From CAZAGD01 sp964484485 (GTDB lineage Bacteria > Desulfobacterota > SM23-61): DNA of 33,758 bases. The stretch's first letter is position 1. Each line of letters opens with the position of its first letter. The notes below the pieces were generated by a model. It did no database searches, was not told the origin of the DNA, and saw only the letters and a program-made list of their open reading frames with translations. The stretch spans positions 1 through 33,758 of the forward strand of contig CAZAGD010000119.1 in the NCBI GenBank assembly GCA_964484485.1, read 5' to 3'. The position numbers were made by a program, and so were the translations under genes. Of this stretch, positions 17,442 to 24,250 are shown piece after piece.

Positions 17442-18239
17442 ATGGAAAGAGAAAAAATTAAAAATTTGCCCCCCCGAGAAATTAGAGAACTAATTCGCCA
17501 GGGGAAATGGAACGATCATACGGCTGGTTTAGCTCCAGGCTATGCACAAGCAAATTTAGCCATCCTCCCTCAAAAACTGGCTTTTGAATTTTTGCTTTTT
17601 TGCCAACGAAATCCCAAACCTTGCCCAGTTTTAGAAGTTACCGAGCCTGGCGATCCGATCTTAAGAAAGATCGCTCCGGAAGCAGACATACGCACGGACA
17701 TTCCCCGCTATCGGATTTATAAAAAAGGAAAGCTGATTGCCGAAGTGGAAAACATTAAAAAATTCTGGCGCAAAGATTTAGTAGCCTTTCTTATTGGTTG
17801 CAGCTACACTTTCGAATCTGCTCTTCTACAGGCTAATATTCCTTTGCGGCACATTGAAGACGGCAAGAATGTTGCTGTTTACATAACCAATATTCCCTGT
17901 GCACCTGCGGGTATTTTCTCTGGCCCCATGGTCGTTTCCATGAGGCCTATTCCTCAGGAACTAGTAGTCCGGGCAATACAAGTAACATCTCGTTTTCCAG
18001 CCACTCATGGGGCTCCAGTACATATTGGTGATCCTAAAAAGATTGGTATTTCTGACTTAAAAAAAGTAGATTGGGGAGATAAGCCTCGTTTGGAAAAAGG
18101 TGATATTCCAGTTTTTTGGGCGTGCGGGGTTACGCCGCAGGCTGTAGCCATGAAAGCCAAACCCGAGCTGATGATAACCCACTCTGCTGGTCATATGTTC
18201 ATCTCTGATGTGCGCGATGCGGAACTTACTGCTTTTTAA
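17442..18239 (+). CDS. DUF1445/YcsI family putative hydro-lyase
   Basis: 265 aa, full length for the YcsI/DUF1445 family (annotated as putative hydro-lyases; some are linked to D-glutamate/oxoproline-type chemistry). Conserved blocks are all present: TAGLAPGYAQANLAILP, CQRNPKPCPVLEV, DIRTDIPRYRIY, LIGCSYTFESAL, MVVSMRPI, THGAPVHIGDPKKIGI, VFWACGVTPQ and ITHSAGHMFISD. It starts at an ATG preceded by AAGGAG. Its upstream neighbours, a cyclase-family hydrolase and a broken TRAP permease, suggest a catabolic locus for an imported small acid that has lost its transporter. The biochemical reaction remains unproven for most of the family. Confidence 0.88.
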   Translation: MEREKIKNLPPREIRELIRQGKWNDHTAGLAPGYAQANLAILPQKLAFEFLLFCQRNPKPCPVLEVTEPGDPILRKIAPEADIRTDIPRYRIYKKGKLIAEVENIKKFWRKDLVAFLIGCSYTFESALLQANIPLRHIEDGKNVAVYITNIPCAPAGIFSGPMVVSMRPIPQELVVRAIQVTSRFPATHGAPVHIGDPKKIGISDLKKVDWGDKPRLEKGDIPVFWACGVTPQAVAMKAKPELMITHSAGHMFISDVRDAELTAF

Positions 18240-18314
18240 CGCGGCATTTAATGAAGACCTTCTCCCTAAGATAAAATTTATAATCCGGGTTACTTTCCCT
18301 TTCTTTAATTTCTA

Positions 18315-18352
18315 CTGAGCCCCCTTAAATTCCCCCTAAAATAGGGGCTCAG
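18315..18352. terminator. dyad upstream of rubrerythrin: possible terminator or competing hairpins
   Basis: A 9-bp perfect inverted repeat (CTGAGCCCC, 18315-18323, with GGGGCTCAG, 18344-18352) lies in the 252-bp gap between the DUF1445 gene and rubrerythrin. A second, mutually exclusive hairpin uses the same right arm: CCCCTA (18333-18338) with TAGGGG (18342-18347) around AAA. There is no strong T-run after it; the rest of the gap is AT-rich with no ORF. It may end the upstream transcript or regulate rubrerythrin. Confidence 0.5.
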
Positions 18353-18491
18353 CAGATAAAAAATACAGCATTTCCCTAATTTATTTCTTAACCGAATTTC
18401 TTTAATTTAAATATTAAAATTTAAAGCTAAATATCTATCTTTTGACCCATTTAGAAATATTTAAAGAATCTATACAGAAAGGAGTTTACCT

Positions 18492-18995
18492 ATGCATCAA
18501 ATGACCAAAGAAAATTTAAAGTCAGCTTTTGCCGGAGAAAGTCAAGCTCATATGAAGTATACAATCTTTGCGGAGAAAGCAGAGGAAGAGGGTTTTCATA
18601 ACGTGGCCCGTTTATTTAGGGCTATTGCTTTTGCGGAAAGAGTACATGCGGCAAACCATTTAAATGCCTTAAACGGCATAAATCTCACGGTGGATAATCT
18701 TGATGTAGCCATGGAGGGAGAAAGATTTGAAGTGAATGAGATGTACCCGGCCTACCAGGCCGTGGCCGAACTACAAGACGAGAAGAAAGCTCAAAAATCT
18801 ATACATTATGCGCTTGAGGCCGAAAAGATCCACGAAGCCCTTTATGCCGAAGCCAAAGAAGCAGCTAAAACAGGAAAAGATTTAGAAGTAAGAGATATTT
18901 ATATTTGCCCGGTTTGTGGTCATACGGTCGTAGGGAAAGCCCCCGAAAGATGCCCCATTTGCGGTGTCTTGGGGGAAAAATTTAAAAAATTTTGA
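18492..18995 (+). CDS. rbr: rubrerythrin
   Basis: Diiron peroxidase that detoxifies hydrogen peroxide in anaerobes, cytosolic. 167 aa. The four-helix ferritin-like domain has Glu16 and the two ExxH iron motifs, Glu49/His52 and Glu111/His114. The C-terminal rubredoxin-like centre has Cys139, Cys142, Cys154 and Cys157 (CPVC and CPIC). The length is slightly short but no ligand is missing. The ribosome site AAAGGAG is strong. It is followed by a nitroreductase in the same direction and a rubredoxin-like gene facing them, forming a small oxidative-defence patch. Confidence 0.96.
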   Translation: MHQMTKENLKSAFAGESQAHMKYTIFAEKAEEEGFHNVARLFRAIAFAERVHAANHLNALNGINLTVDNLDVAMEGERFEVNEMYPAYQAVAELQDEKKAQKSIHYALEAEKIHEALYAEAKEAAKTGKDLEVRDIYICPVCGHTVVGKAPERCPICGVLGEKFKKF

Positions 18996-19034
18996 AAAAA
19001 TTTTCTTGGTATTTTTCATCCGGCCAACTTTTAT

Positions 19035-19069
19035 GGCTTGCCCAAAAAGGCAAGGGGTAAACCCTTGCC
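19035..19069 (+). terminator. hairpin pair between rubrerythrin and nitroreductase (terminator or attenuator-like)
   Basis: GGCAAGGG (19049-19056) pairs with CCCTTGCC (19062-19069) around GTAAA, followed by CGACTTTTTAG. This is a weak intrinsic-terminator layout. The left arm can instead pair with an upstream CTTGCC (19037-19042) across CAAAAA. The same 8-bp palindrome occurs at 25628-25648, so it may be a small dispersed hairpin. Confidence 0.5.
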
Positions 19070-19092
19070 CGACTTTTTAGGAGGAAATTAAT

Positions 19093-19716
19093 ATGGAAGC
19101 TATCCAAGCGCTTAAAGAGAGAAGGTCGATCAATTTTTTTCAAGCAGGGGAAAAGATCTCCGATGAAAAATTGCGCGAGCTGATCGAAATCGCCAACCTA
19201 GCCCCCTCTTCTTTTAACCTGCAACCTTGGAAAATAATTGCCGTCAGAGATTCAGAAAAGAAAAAAGCCCTTAGGAGATGCGCTTTTAACCAACCCAAGG
19301 TAGAAGAGGCCTCCGTCGTTTTAATTATAATTGCTGATCCTAAGGCCATGGAAGATAATATAGAAAGAGTGTTGGATTCTTGGATAAAACTCGGGTACAT
19401 GAAACCAGAAGCCAAAGAAAAATCCCGAGAAATGGCTAACAATCTTTATGGGGCGGAAGATAGTTTTCCGAGAAAGATTTTTGCCGTCAAGAATACGGCC
19501 CTCTTTGCCATGAACTTAATGATTGCCGCAAAGGGTCTGGGTCTGGAGACTCATCCCATGGATGGCTTCGATGAAGAGGCCATAAAAAGGGAGTTTAACA
19601 TACCTGCTGATAAAATCATTCCCATGCTCATAGCCGTAGGATTTTTAAAGAAAGGAATTACTCTTTTGCCACGCGCCTTCCGCCGGCCGATTGATGAATT
19701 TACCGCCTGGCTATAA
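19093..19716 (+). CDS. nitroreductase family protein
   Basis: FMN-dependent NAD(P)H oxidoreductase of the nitroreductase fold, 207 aa. It opens with EAIQALKERRSINFF, giving the Arg-Arg-Ser FMN phosphate contact. LANLAPSSFNLQPWKIIAV follows (Ser-Phe-Asn-Leu-Gln-Pro-Trp, flavin site). AAKGLGLETHPMDGF and IPMLIAVGF are the C-terminal flavin contacts. The AGGAGG site precedes the ATG. Family members reduce nitro compounds, quinones or flavins, so the natural substrate is open. Cotranscription with rubrerythrin is possible but a hairpin lies between. Its stop codon is inside a dyad shared with the convergent rubredoxin-like gene. Confidence 0.9.
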   Translation: MEAIQALKERRSINFFQAGEKISDEKLRELIEIANLAPSSFNLQPWKIIAVRDSEKKKALRRCAFNQPKVEEASVVLIIIADPKAMEDNIERVLDSWIKLGYMKPEAKEKSREMANNLYGAEDSFPRKIFAVKNTALFAMNLMIAAKGLGLETHPMDGFDEEAIKREFNIPADKIIPMLIAVGFLKKGITLLPRAFRRPIDEFTAWL

Positions 19717-19737
19717 TTTAAGGTCTCCTAAATTATA
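19712..19737. terminator. bidirectional terminator-like dyad between convergent genes
   Basis: TATAATTTA (19712-19720) and TAAATTATA (19729-19737) are perfect inverted copies around AGGTCTCC. The dyad contains the stop codons of both the nitroreductase (plus) and the rubredoxin-like gene (minus). The AT-rich stem is weak, so it may act as a terminator only with its flanking T-runs. Confidence 0.5.
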
Positions 19738-19933
19738 ACTTTTTAATCTCTTGCGCTGCCCCCCGCATCTTCTCGGCCAAGAGGCGCCTATCGAGGTGTT
19801 CAGGCCCGCCGCATTCAGGAATATAGCAAGTAACATCAGTAAATGTGCATTTGTTATGGCAACTTGGGCATTCGTTTGGTGGAGATTCTGCCTGAAAGAC
19901 AAAATTACATGTACTACACATCCAGTAGTTCAT
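19733..19933 (-). CDS. small rubredoxin-like metal-binding protein
   Basis: 66 aa starting MNYWMCSTCNFVFQAESPP. Two CxxC pairs, Cys6/Cys9 and Cys22/Cys25, are spaced as in a rubredoxin or zinc ribbon. Three extra cysteines, Cys29, Cys36 and Cys41 (the latter two in TCYIPECGG), are not part of a standard rubredoxin site. AGGAGGT precedes the ATG at good spacing, which with the clear domain makes this a real gene. It probably shuttles electrons to or from rubrerythrin or the nitroreductase it faces, or binds structural metal. It lies just downstream (minus strand) of repeat element copy 2. Confidence 0.8.
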   Translation of the reverse strand: MNYWMCSTCNFVFQAESPPNECPSCHNKCTFTDVTCYIPECGGPEHLDRRLLAEKMRGAAQEIKKL

Positions 19934-20014
19934 ATTGACCTCCTGCTGTTAACCCTACCCTCTCTCCAAAGAGAGATTGGGGCATAATTAATAAATAGCT
20001 TACATTTAATGCAA

Positions 20015-20040
20015 GGGCCAGAGGCAGACCAGAGGCGGGC
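20015..20040. repeat. left arm of 26-bp perfect inverted repeat, copy 2
   Basis: Pairs without mismatch with 20208-20233. It carries unit variants (GGCAGACC, GGCGGGC) that differ from the copy 1 arms, and the partner arm carries the matching changes. An additional unit, CAGAGGCAGGC, separates it from the ORF start. Confidence 0.9.
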
Positions 20041-20055
20041 CAGAGGCAGGCATAA

Positions 20056-20205
20056 ATGAAGAAGCATCGGCGGGAGGAGAATTTGTTCAAAATTGACCAA
20101 CGATTTTCCGCAAAGGGCGGGCGGATCGTTAAACTAAGCAAGATAATTAAGCTTCTAAATCCGCCCGCACCAATGGAAGAACCACTGCCTCATGATTCTG
20201 AATGA
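20056..20205 (+). CDS. candidate 49-aa small protein inside repeat element, copy 2
   Basis: Same length as the copy 1 ORF, beginning MKKHRREENLFKIDQRFS and ending in the identical PMEEPLPHDSE. Differences from copy 1 cluster at residues 7-9, 29-31, 34 and 37-38; the ends and the block LFKIDQRFS are constant. A 10-bp internal stem, 20117-20126 with 20159-20168, is perfect here but only 6 bp in copy 1. Function unknown; it may be spurious because an antisense frame is also open. Confidence 0.4.
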   Translation: MKKHRREENLFKIDQRFSAKGGRIVKLSKIIKLLNPPAPMEEPLPHDSE

Positions 20206-20207
20206 AT

Positions 20208-20233
20208 GCCCGCCTCTGGTCTGCCTCTGGCCC
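20208..20233. repeat. right arm of 26-bp perfect inverted repeat, copy 2
   Basis: Exact reverse complement of 20015-20040, beginning 2 bp after the stop codon of the enclosed ORF. Confidence 0.9.
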
Positions 20234-20319
20234 CTTCTCGCCATGGCGACACAGTCTCGGATTAAGGAGAGGAAGAAAAGAAAACTAACTCCTCCGCATG
20301 AAAACAGACTAAGCATTTT

Positions 20320-21210
20320 TCAGTGAAAAATTCTTTTTAAGCGCGTTGCTATCCACTCGGCCTCATCATGAAAACCCTGCTGCCGATAAAAGAGCCATAA
20401 TTTTTCATAACGCTTTTTTATATCGAATTCAAGGCAAAAATATAATTTGCGCAAACAGACTGGGCAAAGATGAAGTGGGCGAGAATCGCTTTCGGCCAGA
20501 TGGTTAGAACCGTTCATTATACATAGGAAATATATACAATGTGCCAAATAAAACATGTGCGCAAGTTCATGGGTTAAAACCTGGCAACTGCGTTTTAACA
20601 AAATTTGCCTATAGTCTTTCCCGCGCGTATACCCATAAAAAGCAGGGTCGTAGCGGGCAAAACTAAAAACTCCCACTTTTTGACTCAAGGAGGCTTGACC
20701 AAAGACAAAGTTCCATGATGGTTCAGGGAAAAGGTCTTCCATAGTGATGGCTAAAAGAGTGCAAGCATCATGAGGTAAGATGGCCAAGGAAATGTTCAAA
20801 ACATCGGTGGTTAATATTTGTTTCTTTCCCGTGAAAGGATTTTTTCGGGAGGCAATCGGGAGAGAATGCAGATTTAAAGAAGGAAGAATTTCAGTGGGCA
20901 GACCAAAATAAACGTTGGCATAATCTCTTAAAATTTCTAACGATGGACTTTTAGACGCCTCGAATTCTCCTAAGGGCTGCAAATAAATTTTGCCTCGCTC
21001 CGCAGTAGGCTTGGGCGGATGTAGCTCTATATAATCTCTAAAAGTTTGCCCAGGTTCAGGATGAATATCCAACCAATCTCCTGGTTGAGGAGGCGGAATT
21101 GGTTGGAAATCAAATTGGGGGTTGAAGGCTTTCCGAATTTTTTCTGGCAAGCTCTTCAGCTCCCCCATGGCCTGCAATTGCTCCTCAGTATCCGGTGGTT
21201 TAAACTTCAT
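20320..21210 (-). CDS. archaemetzincin-like zinc metalloprotease
   Basis: 296 aa, no signal peptide. The zinc site HELAHMFYLAHC at 214-225 supplies His214, His218, His224 and general base Glu215. Cys225, Cys230, Met232 (the Met-turn) and the CPVC pair 249-252 follow with the archaemetzincin spacing (HExxHxxGx3Cx4CxM...CxxC). NGSNHLAESDSRPLHLCPVC matches AMZ proteins closely. The conserved Gly of the metzincin motif is Tyr221 here. The ATG overlaps the stop of the permease gene by 4 bp (ATGA), so translation is coupled to an iron-type ABC importer. Family members are putative aminopeptidases with poorly known substrates, and the link to the transporter is unexplained. Confidence 0.88.
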   Translation of the reverse strand: MKFKPPDTEEQLQAMGELKSLPEKIRKAFNPQFDFQPIPPPQPGDWLDIHPEPGQTFRDYIELHPPKPTAERGKIYLQPLGEFEASKSPSLEILRDYANVYFGLPTEILPSLNLHSLPIASRKNPFTGKKQILTTDVLNISLAILPHDACTLLAITMEDLFPEPSWNFVFGQASLSQKVGVFSFARYDPAFYGYTRGKDYRQILLKRSCQVLTHELAHMFYLAHCIYFLCIMNGSNHLAESDSRPLHLCPVCLRKLYFCLEFDIKKRYEKLWLFYRQQGFHDEAEWIATRLKRIFH

Positions 21211-22883
21211 TTAACTTTTTTGATTCTCCCTTCTATGCAGGACGCGCTGATGACCAAAACAGTGGAGACAAAAATCATTATGATTCCTAAGGCAGCAAGC
21301 TTTCCCCATAAACCATCCTCGGCGAAGCGCAAAATTTGAACTGCTAATACTTCTGTTCCTGGTCGGGAAAGAACCACGGATAGACTCAATTCCCGGACAA
21401 ACATGGTGGCCATTAGGATCCATCCTGAGACGATTCCCGGAGTAAGCAGGGGAATTATTATACGGCGCATTGTATAGAAGGAACTGCCTCCGCATACGCG
21501 GGAAGACTCTTCCAGGTGGCTATGAATCTGGATAAAAGCACTCGAAAGTGGTCTTATTCCGTAGGGCAAATAAGTAGCGATGTAACCTATTAACAATGCC
21601 CAGATCGTCGCATAAAGGGGGGTGCGCACAAAAAAGAGCATAAAGCCTATACCGACTACAATTCCTGGAAAAGAAAAAGAAAGAAAACTTAAGGCTTCTA
21701 ATAATCCCGAGGCCGTAGTGCGTATCTTAACGATTACGTAAGCCACGAAAACGGAAAGAATAATTCCTAAGGAGGCGCCCAAAATCCCTAGGAAAATACT
21801 ATTCTTCAAAGAGAGCATAGAAATCGGATCTTTAATGACGGCATGCCAATGCTTTAAATTCATAGACGCCAAAGCTTTGGCGCTGGGTACCATGGAATAG
21901 GGAACGAGGGAGGTGTAAAAAAGAACCACCACTGGCAAAACAATCAATAAGCAAGCGATAAAGGAAACAAAGATAAACAGCGGATACTTAGCTTTCTTAA
22001 GGTCAATCACTGTGGGGCGGTAGCCGCGGCTGGATATGGTCACATATTTTTCCCCTTCCGCAGTCAAAGAGCGATAAACAAATATAAGGGTGATAGATAC
22101 AGCTAAAACACTCATGCCTACGGCAGCCGCCATCCCGTAATCAGGAGAAAAACCCGTAGCGATAAGGCGGTAAATATGCGTGGCCATGACATAAATCCGC
22201 CCGGGCATGCCTAAAACTGAGGGGACGGCAAAAGAGGCCAAACTTCTTACGGCCACGAGGGTTATGGCTGCCAATATGGCTGGACGTAATACGGGTAGGG
22301 TTATTTTTAGCGTTGTACGGAGTGAGGAAGCACCACAAACGCGGGAGGATTCTTCTAAGGATATATCAAATGCGGACATGGCTGGGGAGATGACCAAATA
22401 AGCAATCGGCAAGTCTAATAGTGCTTCCACCAAAATCATGCCCTCCAAGGTATAAATATTCAGGGGCGCTTCGGCAAAGCCCAAAAATTGCTTTAGAAAA
22501 ATATTAATCAACCCATTGGAAGGATTAAGGAGTAACGCCCAACTGGCCGCAAATAAAATGTGAGGAACCATCATCGGGACGATGGACAGGATGCCAAAAA
22601 GAGATTTAAAGGGAATATTAGTGCGGGTATTGAGATAGGCCAAAAGTAAAGCTAAGGCCGTAGCCAAGAGAGCAGAACCTATGGTGAATAAGGCGGTGTT
22701 TTTTATAATAGCCGCAAATGCTGGATCGCTATAAGTCTTAATATACTTTTGCAGGGTGAAATTACTAAAAGCTCCCATACCTTCTGTAAAGCTGCCCAAA
22801 AAGAGCATGCTGATAGGGCAAACTGTTAGAAAGCTAACTATGGCTATCAAACTTGGGGTAAGAGCTGGGGCATGTTTACTCAT
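21207..22883 (-). CDS. ABC transporter permease, fused two-domain iron(III) type (FbpB/ThiP-like)
   Basis: Inner-membrane channel of a binding-protein-dependent importer. 558 aa containing two tandem permease domains of about six membrane segments each, as in FbpB, SfuB and ThiP. Each half has its cytoplasmic EAA loop: EESSRVCGASS in the first half and EESSRVCGGSS in the second, each followed by a basic stretch and LPVLRPAI or IPLLTPGI. A single gene therefore supplies both halves of the channel. It starts 19 bp after the ATPase gene and is coupled to the archaemetzincin gene. Substrate is probably ferric iron, by resemblance of all three components, but thiamine, polyamine or phosphonate uptake use the same architecture. 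Confidence 0.9.
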   Translation of the reverse strand: MSKHAPALTPSLIAIVSFLTVCPISMLFLGSFTEGMGAFSNFTLQKYIKTYSDPAFAAIIKNTALFTIGSALLATALALLLAYLNTRTNIPFKSLFGILSIVPMMVPHILFAASWALLLNPSNGLINIFLKQFLGFAEAPLNIYTLEGMILVEALLDLPIAYLVISPAMSAFDISLEESSRVCGASSLRTTLKITLPVLRPAILAAITLVAVRSLASFAVPSVLGMPGRIYVMATHIYRLIATGFSPDYGMAAAVGMSVLAVSITLIFVYRSLTAEGEKYVTISSRGYRPTVIDLKKAKYPLFIFVSFIACLLIVLPVVVLFYTSLVPYSMVPSAKALASMNLKHWHAVIKDPISMLSLKNSIFLGILGASLGIILSVFVAYVIVKIRTTASGLLEALSFLSFSFPGIVVGIGFMLFFVRTPLYATIWALLIGYIATYLPYGIRPLSSAFIQIHSHLEESSRVCGGSSFYTMRRIIIPLLTPGIVSGWILMATMFVRELSLSVVLSRPGTEVLAVQILRFAEDGLWGKLAALGIIMIFVSTVLVISASCIEGRIKKVK

Positions 22884-22902
22884 AAAATAAACCTATGGGT
22901 GT

Positions 22903-23991
22903 TTAATGAAGGAGGATCTGACAATGATCGGGAGGAAGTTGCAGGAAAATTTCTTCTCCCTCTTTTAGTGGAGAAGTAGGTTCAACTTGGAAATTTATAG
23001 TTATCTGACCGATACCCACTTGTCCTTCGCAAAGATCTCCACTAAAGACCAGAGATTCTATTTTTCCGGGAAAGATATTCGGTCCATTTTTTTGATCTGC
23101 TTTTATTATTTTAATAAATTCCGGACGAATACAAATATATACTTTTTTCCCAACTTCAAGTTCTCTTTTCTTTTGGCAAGTAATCGGCCCAAGAGGAGTA
23201 TCTGTAATAAGGTAATGATTTTCCATAGCCGTTACTTGGCCTTCTAAAATATTAGCCCGACCAATAAAGTCAGCCACAAACTTATGCTCGGAATGAAAAT
23301 ATATATGCCGGGGAGTTCCTATTTCGACTATACGACCGTTATTCATAACCGCTATAGTGTCCGAGAGGGATAAAGCTTCAGCCTGATCGTGGGTGACATA
23401 CACGGCCGTTATTTTTAGCCTCGTTAAAAAACGCCTCAACTCTTTTCGGGTTTCTTCCCTAAGTTTAGCATCTAAATTACTCAAGGGCTCATCGAAGAGG
23501 ATTACTTTGGGCTCGGCTACTAATGCTCTAGCTAAGGCCACCCGTTGTTGTTGGCCCCCACTCAGTTTAGTCGCTGGCCGATTTTCAAACCCGGCCAACT
23601 GAACTAATTGTAGAACTTCGGCAATCTTCCTTTTAATTTTTTCTTTAGGTTCTCGGCGAGCTTGCAAAGGATATGCTACATTATCAAAAACATTCATATG
23701 CGGCCAAATGGCGTAGGTCTGAAAAACCATGCCCAAGCCTCTTTTCTCGGGCGGAATAAAGATACTTTTTTCCTTAGAGAAAACTATCTCCTCTCCAATA
23801 GTAATTTCTCCACTATCAGGAGTCTCCAAACCAACAATACAGCGCAAAAGTGTTGTCTTCCCACAGCCGCTTGGTCCTAAAATAGTAAAAATTTGATTAG
23901 CTGGAATGGTTAGGTTTACTAGGTCTAATGCTCTCAATTTTTTGCCTTCCAAAGAAAAATCTTTACTCAAATTCGAGATGCGTATTTCCAT
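22903..23991 (-). CDS. ABC transporter ATP-binding protein (FbpC/PotA family)
   Basis: Energises the importer. 362 aa. Walker A GPSGCGKT at 39-46, Q-loop Gln91 in VFQTYAIWPHM, signature LSGGQQQR at 143-150, Walker B VILFDEP at 163-169, D-loop SNLDAKLR and the switch His in VYVTHDQAEAL. A C-terminal TOBE-like domain from about 240 (GRANILEGQV, IRPEFIKI, LVFSGDLCEGQV) is typical of the iron, polyamine and sugar importer ATPases. It lies between the binding-protein and permease genes on the same strand. Confidence 0.93.
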   Translation of the reverse strand: MEIRISNLSKDFSLEGKKLRALDLVNLTIPANQIFTILGPSGCGKTTLLRCIVGLETPDSGEITIGEEIVFSKEKSIFIPPEKRGLGMVFQTYAIWPHMNVFDNVAYPLQARREPKEKIKRKIAEVLQLVQLAGFENRPATKLSGGQQQRVALARALVAEPKVILFDEPLSNLDAKLREETRKELRRFLTRLKITAVYVTHDQAEALSLSDTIAVMNNGRIVEIGTPRHIYFHSEHKFVADFIGRANILEGQVTAMENHYLITDTPLGPITCQKKRELEVGKKVYICIRPEFIKIIKADQKNGPNIFPGKIESLVFSGDLCEGQVGIGQITINFQVEPTSPLKEGEEIFLQLPPDHCQILLH

Positions 23992-24143
23992 TTGCTTGAT
24001 TGGACTTGGAATTGAATATTGTTTTTATTCCTTCGCTAACGAGAGCATTAGACTTTTTTATTTTTTAGGCCAATGATGTTCATGGCGAACGAAACATTCA
24101 TCTCCCGGAATTGCTTAGGGCAACATTCCTTGCCATGATTTAT

Positions 24144-24175
24144 AGGAGAAAATAAAATTAGGATTTTCTCTCCTT
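24144..24175. other. hairpin between binding-protein and ATPase genes
   Basis: AGGAGAAAAT and ATTTTCTCTCCT face each other across about 10 nt, giving a stem of 10 bp with a 2-base bulge. It lies in the 259-bp gap after the binding-protein gene, with no T-run in the transcribed direction. Such hairpins often stabilise the upstream binding-protein mRNA. The rest of the gap (23992-24250) shows no gene. Confidence 0.4.
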
Positions 24176-24250
24176 AATAACTTTGAGATTAAGCCCTTGA
24201 TTCTATAAAATCCGCCTAACAATTTATTAAAAAATTCTGCGGGAAATTTT

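Larger units (their letters stand above)
19971..20250. mobile_element. dispersed repeat element, copy 2 (inverted-repeat element enclosing a 49-codon ORF)
   Basis: Second copy of the element at 2811-3130, here between the rubredoxin-like gene and the archaemetzincin gene. It fills most of the 386-bp gap. The left edge GAGATTGGGGCATAATTAA parallels copy 1. There are three 11-bp units on the left and two inverted on the right; a 26-bp perfect inverted repeat runs 20015-20040 against 20208-20233. The right outer edge (CACAGTCTC) only partly matches the left. The core is about 88 percent identical to copy 1 over the ORF. No transposase. Confidence 0.75.

Noticed and set aside
18400..18430. AT-rich imperfect palindrome upstream of rubrerythrin as a PerR box
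   Set aside because: Does not match the TTATAAT-N-ATTATAA pattern; symmetry is expected by chance in such AT-rich DNA.
23992..24250. Possible tRNA or small gene in the ATPase/binding-protein gap
   Set aside because: No cloverleaf, CCA end or ORF with a ribosome site was found; only the hairpin at 24144-24175.
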